Source of the DNA: Lonsdalea populi | GTDB taxonomy: Bacteria; Pseudomonadota; Gammaproteobacteria; Enterobacterales; Enterobacteriaceae | NCBI RefSeq assembly: GCF_015999465.1 | Contig: NZ_CP065534.1 | Coordinates: forward strand, 744,001-808,000 | Direction: 5' to 3' | DNA length: 64,000 bases | Program-made: the position numbers and the translations under genes | Notes under the pieces: generated by a model | Seen by the model: the letters and a program-made list of their open reading frames with translations, nothing else | What the model was told of the DNA's origin: nothing | The model's database searches: none | Part shown: positions 1 to 7,199 of the stretch, one piece after another | Position numbering within the stretch: the stretch's first letter is position 1 | Layout of the letters: every line of letters starts with the position of its first letter

Positions 1-1
1 G

Positions 2-643
2 TTGGTCGCCATTATGGCGGATGCCGACAAGCTGTTGCTACTCACCGATCAGAAAGGTCTTTTCACCGCGGATCCGCGCGATAACCCGGGTGCGAAGCTG
101 ATTAGCGACGTTCAGACCATTACCGATGAGCTACGCCATATCGCAGGCGGCAGCGTATCAGGTCTCGGCACGGGCGGTATGTCTACCAAGATCCAAGCGG
201 CCGAAGTGGCCTGCCGCGCCGGTATCGACGTCATCATTGCGGAAGGAGGGCGACTGGGCGTGATTGGCGATGTCATGAATAACGTGTCGGTTGGTACTCA
301 CTTCCATGCCGTCGAGGAGCCTCTCGAAAAACGCAAACGTTGGATTTTCGGTGCGCCTCCGGCGGGGGAGATCATTGTTGATGATGGCGCGCTGTCCGCC
401 ATTCAGGAACGCGGCAGCTCTCTGCTGCCAAAAGGCATTCGGGAAGTGACGGGAATTTTCTCCCGTGGCGAAGTTATCCGTGTGCGCAGCCTGTCCGGTC
501 GGGATTTGGCGCATGCGGTCACTCGCTACAACAGTGATGCGCTGCGCATGATTGCCGGTCACCACTCCCAGGAGATCGAAGATATTCTCGGATACGAGTA
601 CGGTCCGGTGGCGGTCCATCGGGACGACATGATCATTAATTAA
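2..643 (+). CDS. proB: Glutamate 5-kinase, 3' part (5' end outside window)
   Basis: Glutamate 5-kinase phosphorylates L-glutamate to gamma-glutamyl phosphate, the first step of proline synthesis in the cytoplasm. The visible 213 residues correspond to the C-terminal half of the roughly 367-residue enterobacterial enzyme. They include the nucleotide-binding stretch [14 protein letters not shown], the glycine-rich [10 protein letters not shown] segment and the C-terminal PUA domain ending [12 protein letters not shown]. The reading frame is open at base 2, so the true start lies upstream of the window. Ten bases separate its stop from proA, the standard proBA operon. Assignment is by close resemblance to E. 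coli ProB. Confidence 0.97.
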   Translation: MVAIMADADKLLLLTDQKGLFTADPRDNPGAKLISDVQTITDELRHIAGGSVSGLGTGGMSTKIQAAEVACRAGIDVIIAEGGRLGVIGDVMNNVSVGTHFHAVEEPLEKRKRWIFGAPPAGEIIVDDGALSAIQERGSSLLPKGIREVTGIFSRGEVIRVRSLSGRDLAHAVTRYNSDALRMIAGHHSQEIEDILGYEYGPVAVHRDDMIIN

Positions 644-653
644 GGAGTACGCG

Positions 654-1907
654 GTGCTTGAACAAATGGGCAAAGCGGCAAAACAGGCCTCTTATCAACT
701 GGCGGCCTTGAGCACCAGTCAGAAAAATCAGGCCCTTCTCGCGATAGCCGATCTGCTGGAAGCGGAGTGCGCCTCTATTCTGTCTGCCAACGAACAAGAC
801 GTTGCCGCCGCTCGCGAAGAGGGACTGAGCGAAGCGATGCTGGACCGTCTGCAACTGACGCCAGCGCGTCTGGCTGCGATCGCCAGCGACGTGCGTCAAG
901 TTTGCCGCCTTAACGATCCGGTCGGCGAAGTGGTTGATGGCCGTCTTATGGACAACGGGCTTAAACTGGAACGTCGGCGCGTACCGCTGGGCGTGGTCGG
1001 GGTGATCTACGAAGCGCGTCCCAACGTGACGGTCGATGTGGCGAGCCTGTGTCTGAAAACCGGTAACGCGGCTATCCTGCGCGGCGGGAAAGAGACGTAT
1101 CGCACCAATGTGGCCACCGTCAGCGTGATCCAACGGGCGTTGACACAGTGCGGCTTGCCGGCGGCGGCAATCCAGGCGATTGAAAAGCCGGACCGCGAAC
1201 TCGTTAACCAACTGCTGAAGCTTGACCGCTACGTGGATATGCTGATTCCGCGTGGAGGTGCAGGTCTTCACAAACTGTGCCGCGAACAGTCCACAATCCC
1301 GGTTATCACCGGCGGCATCGGCGTCTGCCATATTTACGTTGATGAGTCGATGGAGTTCGAGCCTGCGCTGCGTATCGTCGTGAATGCGAAAACCCAACGT
1401 CCCAGCACCTGCAATACGGTGGAGACGTTGCTGGTGAATCAGCGTATTGCGGGGGCTTTCCTGCCGCAACTGAGCGCCGCGATGCATAAAAGCGGCGTCA
1501 CGCTGCATGCCTGCCCACGATCCCTGCCGTTGTTAAGCGAGGGACCGGCGCAGGTCACGGCAATCGAAGCCGCTGACTTTGACGATGAATGGCTGTCGCT
1601 GGACCTGAATATTGCACTGGTGGACGATCTCGACGATGCCGTCTCCCACATCCGTGAACACGGCACGCAGCATTCAGACGCGATTCTGACGCGTTCGCTG
1701 AGCCGAGCGGAACAGTTCGTCCGTGAAGTCGACTCCTCCGCTGTTTACGTCAATGCCAGCACCCGTTTCACCGACGGCGGACAGTTTGGGCTGGGCGCTG
1801 AAGTGGCCGTCAGCACGCAAAAACTGCATGCGCGCGGCCCAATGGGACTGGAAGCGCTCACCACCTACAAGTGGATTGGTTACGGCGACGATCTCGTCCG
1901 CACTTAA
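654..1907 (+). CDS. proA: Gamma-glutamyl phosphate reductase
   Basis: ProA reduces gamma-glutamyl phosphate to glutamate 5-semialdehyde with NADPH, the second step of proline synthesis. The 417-residue length is that of E. coli ProA. The aldehyde-dehydrogenase-fold signatures are intact: [18 protein letters not shown], the catalytic-cysteine region [15 protein letters not shown], and the C-terminal [21 protein letters not shown] chose the GTG at 654 because the protein then begins [14 protein letters not shown], matching the E. coli N terminus, and AAGGAG lies just upstream. It is host core genome and marks the left border of the island. Confidence 0.98.
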   Translation: MLEQMGKAAKQASYQLAALSTSQKNQALLAIADLLEAECASILSANEQDVAAAREEGLSEAMLDRLQLTPARLAAIASDVRQVCRLNDPVGEVVDGRLMDNGLKLERRRVPLGVVGVIYEARPNVTVDVASLCLKTGNAAILRGGKETYRTNVATVSVIQRALTQCGLPAAAIQAIEKPDRELVNQLLKLDRYVDMLIPRGGAGLHKLCREQSTIPVITGGIGVCHIYVDESMEFEPALRIVVNAKTQRPSTCNTVETLLVNQRIAGAFLPQLSAAMHKSGVTLHACPRSLPLLSEGPAQVTAIEAADFDDEWLSLDLNIALVDDLDDAVSHIREHGTQHSDAILTRSLSRAEQFVREVDSSAVYVNASTRFTDGGQFGLGAEVAVSTQKLHARGPMGLEALTTYKWIGYGDDLVRT

Positions 1908-1962
1908 TCGCCCGTGTTATAGTAATCTGGCTAGTTATAACAGACGGCTATAACAAGAAAAA

Positions 1963-2003
1963 GGCGCTCGTCGGTCCGATTATAAAATCGGCAGACGAGC
2001 GCC
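1963..2003. terminator. Strong nested hairpin downstream of proA
   Basis: GGCGCTCGTC at 1963-1972 pairs with GACGAGCGCC at 1994-2003, and inside it CCGAT at 1976-1980 pairs with ATCGG at 1987-1991. On the plus strand no T run follows. On the minus strand the hairpin is followed by TTTTT, so as an intrinsic terminator it is better formed for leftward transcripts. It may still end or process the proBA message before thrW. Confidence 0.45.
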
Positions 2004-2009
2004 AGATGC

Positions 2010-2038
2010 TTGACTTGAAGGCATGATTTCACTAGTTT
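2010..2038 (+). promoter_or_regulatory. Candidate sigma-70 promoter of thrW
   Basis: TTGACT at 2010-2015 and TAGTTT at 2033-2038 are separated by 17 bases and lie about 45 bases upstream of the mature tRNA 5' end, a normal distance for a tRNA promoter. The -10 hexamer matches the consensus only partly. Called by eye. Confidence 0.4.
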
Positions 2039-2083
2039 GTCACCCCGTAACGCATCGTCAGGCATTCGCAGGACGACCATAAA

Positions 2084-2159
2084 GCCGATATAGCTCAGTT
2101 GGTAGAGCAGCGCATTCGTAATGCGAAGGTCGTAGGTTCGACTCCTATTATCGGCACCA
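2084..2159 (+). tRNA. thrW: tRNA-Thr (anticodon CGT), integration site
   Basis: The 76-nt sequence folds as a complete cloverleaf with acceptor stem GCCGATA/TATCGGC, a D-loop AGCTCAGTTGGTAGAGC, an anticodon loop TTCGTAA reading ACG codons, a T-loop GGTTCGACTCC and an encoded CCA. It matches E. coli thrW as I remember it and has the same proA-thrW location. A tyrosine integrase follows within 180 bases, as expected when an element has entered the tRNA 3' end. I did not see a second copy of the 3' end elsewhere in the window, so the right attachment site is probably outside it. Confidence 0.97.
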
Positions 2160-2337
2160 TCCTACCTATTTTAACGTCTCCCTAAGTCTACTTAAACACC
2201 CTTTAAACCCTTATAATACGCGGTTTCACGGCCCTTATTGTCTCTGCTCGTCTACTACTCACGTTCACAGAAATCTACGGTGAGTTGGGGGCATCTGTGG
2301 GGGCATGTCGTGTTCGGTCTAAAGGAGATGCCCCCAA

Positions 2338-3544
2338 ATGAAGCTCAATGCCAGACAGGTAGAGACTGCCAAGCCCAAAGATAAACCCTACAAGTTAGCA
2401 GATGGTGGGGGCATGTATCTGGAGGTGTTCCCTAACGGCACCAAAAGCTGGCGCATGAAATACCGGATAGCCGGTAAAGAAAAACGTGTGGTGTTTGGTG
2501 TCTACCCGACCATTACCTTAGCCGATGCCAGAAGCAAAAGAGATAATGCTAAAAAGCTGCTGGTTAACGGCGTGGATCCGAGTGTGTTTAAGCAAGAAAG
2601 CCCAAATCGAAGAAGTCAAAAACATCTCTCAGCAAATTGCGCTCGAATGGCACAGCATGAAAGTGAAGAAATGGTCTGCGGGGTATGCCTCTGACATTAT
2701 TGAAGCCTTCAACAAAGACGTCTTCCCGTTCATTGGTCAACGTCCTGTTGCAGACATCAAGCCGTTGGAACTGCTAAACGTGCTGAAAAAGATGGAAGAC
2801 AGGGGAGCGACCGTAAAAGCCAAGAAAGTGCGTCAACGCTGCGGCGAAGTGTCTCGCTACGCCATCGTGACAGGCAGAGCCGAGTACAATCCCGCGCCTG
2901 ATCTCACCAGTGCCATGCAGGGGCATGAGTCTACACATTACCCGTTCCTGACCACTGAAGAGCTTCCTGCTTTCTTTAAAGCCCTTGCTGGCTACTCTGG
3001 TAGTGAACTGATGGTGCTGGCGGCAAGATTGCTGATCATTACTGGCCTGAGAACAGGTGAATTGCGCGGTGCGTTATGGTCAGAAATCGATACCAAGAAA
3101 GCGCTATGGGAAATTTCCACTGAACGCATGAAAATGCGTCGTCCCCATATCATCCCGCTATCTACCCAAGCCTTAGCCATTATCGAACAAATCAGAGCAA
3201 TGACGGGGCAATTTCCTTTACTGTTTCCGGGACGGAATGATCCCAGCAAGACCATGAGCGAAGCCAGCATCAATCAGGTATTTAAGCGAATTGGCTATAC
3301 AGGCCGGGTTACGGGTCACGGCTTCCGTCATACCATGAGCACTGTTCTTCATGAACAGGGCTACAACACAGCATGGATTGAAACTCAACTGGCCCATGTG
3401 GATAAGAATGCTATTTGTGGCACCTACAACCATGCGCAATATCTCGATGGCAGACGTGGGATGCTGCAATGGTATGCCGACTACATGGTAAGTCTTGAGA
3501 ACGGAAGCAATGTGGTGCAGGGAGCGCTTAATCGGCGCGGATAG
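2338..3544 (+). pseudogene. P4-type tyrosine integrase, frameshifted
   Basis: This family recombines an integrative element with the 3' end of a tRNA gene. The N-terminal part (from ATG 2338, with GGAG upstream) has the DUF4102-type arm-binding start MKLNARQVETAKPKDKPYKL. Near 2596-2600, after VFKQE, the frame shifts by one and continues as KKAQIEEVKN to the stop at 3544. The catalytic domain is otherwise complete: Arg in TGLRTGELRG, HGFRH, and the nucleophile Tyr in CGTYNHAQYL. Joined, the protein would be about 400 residues, normal for the family. The shift lies next to a GAAAG run, so a sequencing error is possible. If it is real, the island is probably no longer self-mobile. Confidence 0.85.
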
Positions 3545-3565
3545 GGATAGCTGATGATGAATCAA

Positions 3566-3597
3566 GGACTATGACTTAACGGGCATAGCCTTTTTTC
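3566..3597 (+). terminator. Intrinsic terminator after the integrase
   Basis: GG(A)CTATG at 3566-3573 pairs with CATAGCC at 3584-3590 with one bulged A and a ten-base loop, followed directly by TTTTTT. It lies about 20 bases after the integrase stop. The rest of the 3,545-3,868 gap is AT-rich and shows no gene. Confidence 0.75.
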
Positions 3598-3868
3598 TTG
3601 GCTAAATCAGATAAGAATTAGGTCAGAATTAAACTTATATTGCTTAAATTATCGGTTAATATATCAATTATAAAATAGCTTAAAACAAGAAAATAAATAG
3701 CACTTTTTGCTAAATCACTCTGAGCCCCGCCCAGTGACAGCGCTTCCGCTATCTTATCTGTTTTTTTTGAAAAATACTCAATTCAGATTCAATTCTAATT
3801 TTTCGAGGGTTGAATGGCATAAGCGATCTGCAGATATTATATTCATCGAAACAACAACGGAGAAATAT

Positions 3869-4069
3869 ATGAAAACAGGAAGAGTTATTCACCTGCCGGA
3901 AGTGATGAATAAAATAGGATATAGCACAGCATGGATTTATCGATTTATTAGCAGAGGCGTATTCCCAGAACCGATAAAGATTGGAATAAGAGCCAGTGTT
4001 TTTGTTGAAAGTGAAATCGATGAATGGATTGAGAATGTTATTCAGTTATCACGTAAACACAATGATTAA
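3869..4069 (+). CDS. AlpA-family phage/island regulator
   Basis: AlpA-type proteins are small DNA-binding regulators typical of P4-like elements, where they activate the neighbouring integrase gene. The 66-residue product has the MerR-like winged-helix pattern: a hydrophobic first helix (RVIHLPEVMNKIGYS), then TAWIYRFISRGVFPEPIKIG, and ends ESEIDEWIENVIQLSRKHND. I chose ATG 3869 because GGAG stands six bases upstream and the family begins here; the open frame to 3707 lacks family-like sequence. The gene follows the broken integrase in the same direction, in AT-rich DNA unlike the proBA region. Confidence 0.8.
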   Translation: MKTGRVIHLPEVMNKIGYSTAWIYRFISRGVFPEPIKIGIRASVFVESEIDEWIENVIQLSRKHND

Positions 4070-4610
4070 TCAAGAAAATACTATTAATACGCTGAAGATG
4101 TTTATGTAAAACGTTAAATAATATATTTTAATAGTCACATCATTACACTGAAAAGCATAATGCTGACTATGACATAAATATTATCCACCAATAATCAGAA
4201 ATAATCGGCCAGGGTCAAAAGGATAGGTGCGGAAATTAAGCGAGGGTAACCCGTGAGCGCTACAAAATAATGTCACTGCTTAAGGCTCTGCTGCCAACAA
4301 ATGTGAAGGTAAATTTCATAACCATCCCATAAGAATTGGCAAGGATGCTAATTAAATACATTATTAATAGTAACCTTTGGTTATCATTTATTTTTAACGT
4401 CATTAGGCCATATACAAAAAATTAACATAATGGATTTTTGATTATCTTATTGATTTTAATAAATAATAATGATCTTAATCAAAAAAAATCTAAGACGGCG
4501 TAGTACACAAAAGATTTATTGACATAAAAAAAGGAGGTTGCTAGCCTAAATTACAAATGAGACGATTTTAAATAACAATAAATAAACATTTTGAATGAGT
4601 AGGATGCTCT
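4070..4610. other. AT-rich leader region upstream of the hydrazine operon
   Basis: This 541-base stretch has no convincing gene. It is very AT-rich except for a block around 4,200-4,300. A short inverted repeat TAACC-TTT-GGTTA lies at 4371-4383. AAGGAGGT at 4531-4538 resembles a ribosome-binding site but has no start codon at a suitable distance. The region must hold the promoter(s) of the downstream operon. Confidence 0.6.
4519..4547 (+). promoter_or_regulatory. Candidate promoter of the hydrazine operon
   Basis: A perfect -35 TTGACA stands at 4519-4524, with TAGCCT 17 bases further (4542-4547) as a weak -10, about 65 bases before the first start codon of the operon. The poor -10 suggests an activator or a different promoter. 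No dedicated regulator gene is visible in the operon. Confidence 0.3.
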
Positions 4611-5384
4611 ATGAAAAAGCAAACGTTTTTCACAAGCTTACCAACAGATGATAATTTAAAACCGGTTGTTTTTTGTTTTCCTCACGCGGGGGGTAGTTCA
4701 GAGGACTATTTAAAATGGCAAAGGCATTTAAATTCCTGCGCGACGCTTATGGCGGTATGCCTGCCGGGAACTGGGCGCCGTTTTGCTGAAGAATATCCTT
4801 CCGATATTGACTCGCTGTCAGTTGAAATTGCTAATGATATAGATCGATCGGGGCTGCATAACTATTACCTTTTCGGCCACAGTATGGGCGCAATACTGGC
4901 CTATGAAGTCGCGCTTAAGGTAAACAGCCCGCCAAAAGGATTAATTGTCTCATCCAGCGCCTCACCCGACTGCGTACCCTCTGCTAAAGTTGTGAAAATG
5001 AATGGGATGTCGGACAAAGCTTTTTCTGAAGAAATTCTTTTTTTTAACGGAATAGAAGAACAGTTTTTTGCAACGGACAATTTTTTAAAGTTTTTTCTGA
5101 AAAAGATACGCAAAGATTTTGAACTGATTGGTCGCTATAAGCATAAATCTGAAAATAAGCTTTCGGTACCCGTTTACAGTGTTGTCGGAGACCAGGACCC
5201 CCATGTTTCAAAAGATGCCATGGCTAAATGGGCATCGGTGACAACTGCCGGTTATAAAAATCATATCGTTCCCGGGAATCATTTTTATTTTAATGAAAAC
5301 CCAGAGTTAATTACTGCCATTATTAAAGAGTGCATTGATTGCGAAATTTACGATGAGAACTGCGGTCAATCTTTAATAATATAA
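4611..5384 (+). CDS. Type II thioesterase
   Basis: This 257-residue alpha/beta hydrolase is of the GrsT/TycF type, which hydrolyses wrong or stalled acyl groups from carrier proteins or releases carrier-bound products. The start motif VVFCFPHAGGSS is typical. The catalytic triad reads Ser91 in GHSMG, Asp196 in GDQDPH and His224 in GNHFYF. ATG 4611 is preceded by AGGAT. It is the first gene of the operon and noticeably more AT-rich than the following genes, so it may have joined the cluster from another source. Carrier domains it could serve are present in the fusion protein at 16,871, the NRPS at 19,099 and the free carrier at 23,854. Confidence 0.9.
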   Translation: MKKQTFFTSLPTDDNLKPVVFCFPHAGGSSEDYLKWQRHLNSCATLMAVCLPGTGRRFAEEYPSDIDSLSVEIANDIDRSGLHNYYLFGHSMGAILAYEVALKVNSPPKGLIVSSSASPDCVPSAKVVKMNGMSDKAFSEEILFFNGIEEQFFATDNFLKFFLKKIRKDFELIGRYKHKSENKLSVPVYSVVGDQDPHVSKDAMAKWASVTTAGYKNHIVPGNHFYFNENPELITAIIKECIDCEIYDENCGQSLII

Positions 5385-5412
5385 TTCACTAAATCTGGTA
5401 TCAGGATGATTT

Positions 5413-6276
5413 ATGACTGCCAATTGTGAGACGAGTCAGTTTAGCCAGTCGCAAAAATTAAAAGGAGAATCATTTAAACGCCTGCATACCAACGGTGCTC
5501 CTTTTATTATGCCTAATCCATGGGATCGTGGCACGGCTATTTTAATGGAAAAGGCGGGTTTTCATGCGTTGGGTACGACCAGCGCCGGGCTGGCTTTTTC
5601 GCTTGGTAAGCTCGACCGCACCGCAGCGGTTACGCTACCGGAAACGCTGGAGAACGCCAGTCAGATAGTCAGCGTAACCAGTTTGCCTCTTTCCATCGAT
5701 CTTGAGGATGGGTTTGCTGCGGATGCCGACGGCATTGCCCACAATATCCGGGCAGTGGCGGCAACCGGAGCGGTAGGCTGCTCCATTGAGGATTACTCCG
5801 GGGACAAACAGCAGCCCATCAGAGATTTTTCCACTTCATTAATGCGCGTGGAAGCTGCCGTTGATGCGGCCAGAAATCTGCCTTTTCCCTTCACCCTCAC
5901 CGCCCGCGCCGAAAATTTTCTGTACGGCGTTCGCGATCTGCATGACACCATTTTCCGGTTGAAAGCCTGGGAAAAAGCTGGCGCGGATGTGGTCTATGCC
6001 CCGGCGCTGCCGGATGCAGAGTCAATTAAAGCGGTTTGTAGTGCGGTGAACGTGCCGGTCAACGTGCTGCTCGGGGCGGGAAACAGGCTGACGGTAGCCG
6101 AGCTGTTTGCCCTTGGCGTCTCGCGCGTTAGCCTGGGATCGGCCCTGTCCCGTGCCGCGCTGGGTGGATTCTTTTCTGCGCTACAGGAGCTGCAGCAAAG
6201 CGGCAGCTGTGCTTTCCTCGACGGTGCCGTCGGTTATTTTGACGTGGCGAAATTGCTGACGGAAGGGAAACTCTGA
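5413..6276 (+). CDS. Isocitrate lyase/PEP mutase superfamily enzyme
   Basis: The 287-residue product belongs to the ICL/PEPM superfamily, whose TIM barrels make or break C-C or P-C bonds next to a carboxylate using Mg2+. Family landmarks are FIMPNPWDRGTAILMEKAGF, the metal-binding LSIDLEDGFA, the GCSIEDYSG strand and TARAENF. The isocitrate-lyase KKCGH signature is absent, so it is not a housekeeping isocitrate or methylisocitrate lyase. Its substrate cannot be read from sequence; in this context it may form or cleave a small carboxylate building block. Its TGA overlaps the ATG of the next gene, implying translational coupling. Confidence 0.85.
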   Translation: MTANCETSQFSQSQKLKGESFKRLHTNGAPFIMPNPWDRGTAILMEKAGFHALGTTSAGLAFSLGKLDRTAAVTLPETLENASQIVSVTSLPLSIDLEDGFAADADGIAHNIRAVAATGAVGCSIEDYSGDKQQPIRDFSTSLMRVEAAVDAARNLPFPFTLTARAENFLYGVRDLHDTIFRLKAWEKAGADVVYAPALPDAESIKAVCSAVNVPVNVLLGAGNRLTVAELFALGVSRVSLGSALSRAALGGFFSALQELQQSGSCAFLDGAVGYFDVAKLLTEGKL

Positions 6277-7199
6277 TGGCTGGCGATTCGCGCGTGCAGG
6301 CAAAAATGATCGCTCCGCAGTATATGCTGGGCGAAGAAAGCCTGTCTTATGACCAAATTCCCGGCTGGCATCAGCGTGCTACGGCGTTTTCCATGCCCGA
6401 CTTGCCTGCGGTATGGGGCTGGGGAAAGGTTCGTACAACCACCTCTTCTTTTATACAGCTGGCGGTAGAGAGCGCCCGGAAAACCTTAACGTCCTCGGCT
6501 CAGCCTGTAGATACGGTCATTTTTTGCAGCACGTCGCTACCCGCAGAGACCAATGAGCAAACCCGGCTGCTCTGTGCCTTTGCTGATGCGCTGGATCTTA
6601 ACCAGGCCGACATCATTGGCGTGACCCTTGGGCGCTGCACCAATTTACTGAAAGGCGTGCGGATAGCGCAGGCGCGCATTGCCTGCGGGCAGTCAAAAGA
6701 GATCTTGCTGGTGGCCAGTGATTGCATGGCTGACCCGAAACAGCGGCTGGAAAATTTTGCCCTGTTCTCGGATGGCGCGGCAAGCTGCGTGATAACCAGC
6801 AGCGACGATACCCGTCCGGGCTTCCACATTCTCGCCAGCGCTGAAAAACAGGATCTGACCACCATCGCCAGAGGACTGTCTTCAGCATTGTCAATTGCGG
6901 TCAACCAACAGCTGTTTGCTGAGACGCAAATCCTTATCAGTGACGTCAGCCGCATATTCCATACCAATGTTTACCTGCCTCTTTGTAATTTAAACGAGCG
7001 GCAGGCTGGCTACGGCGCTGAACAGCTGTTTACCGATAACATCGTGCGAATGGGGCACTGTTTTTCTGCCGATCCGCTCATTAATCTGATTGATGCTGAT
7101 GTCAGCGGGCTATTACCCGATCGGGGGATCTTCCAACTGGCTGCCAGCATTCCCGGCGCACGCGCGTCAGTTCTGCTGCAAAGAAGGAAAGCAAAGTGA
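6276..7199 (+). CDS. KAS III-like (FabH-like) condensing enzyme or acyltransferase
   Basis: A 307-residue thiolase-fold protein of the 3-oxoacyl-ACP synthase III type. Landmarks are VDTVIFCSTSLP, the nucleophile Cys121 in GVTLGRCTNL, ILLVASDCM, FSDGAAS and His229 in IFHTNVYL. Where FabH has Asn in a GN(T)SAAS loop, this protein reads MGHCFSADP, so the triad looks like Cys-His-His. KAS III relatives either condense acyl thioesters with malonyl-ACP or act as acyltransferases. Here it could extend or transfer a small (hydrazono)acyl group, but that is inference. The ATG overlaps the preceding stop and the end overlaps the next gene by four bases. Confidence 0.8.
   Translation: MAGDSRVQAKMIAPQYMLGEESLSYDQIPGWHQRATAFSMPDLPAVWGWGKVRTTTSSFIQLAVESARKTLTSSAQPVDTVIFCSTSLPAETNEQTRLLCAFADALDLNQADIIGVTLGRCTNLLKGVRIAQARIACGQSKEILLVASDCMADPKQRLENFALFSDGAASCVITSSDDTRPGFHILASAEKQDLTTIARGLSSALSIAVNQQLFAETQILISDVSRIFHTNVYLPLCNLNERQAGYGAEQLFTDNIVRMGHCFSADPLINLIDADVSGLLPDRGIFQLAASIPGARASVLLQRRKAK

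Noticed and set aside
3707..3868. N-terminal extension of the AlpA-like protein
   Set aside because: The extension does not resemble the family, and ATG 3869 has a good ribosome-binding site.
4531..4571. A tiny leader peptide (MRRF) behind AAGGAGGT
   Set aside because: The ribosome-binding site is about 19 bases from the ATG, too far for normal initiation.
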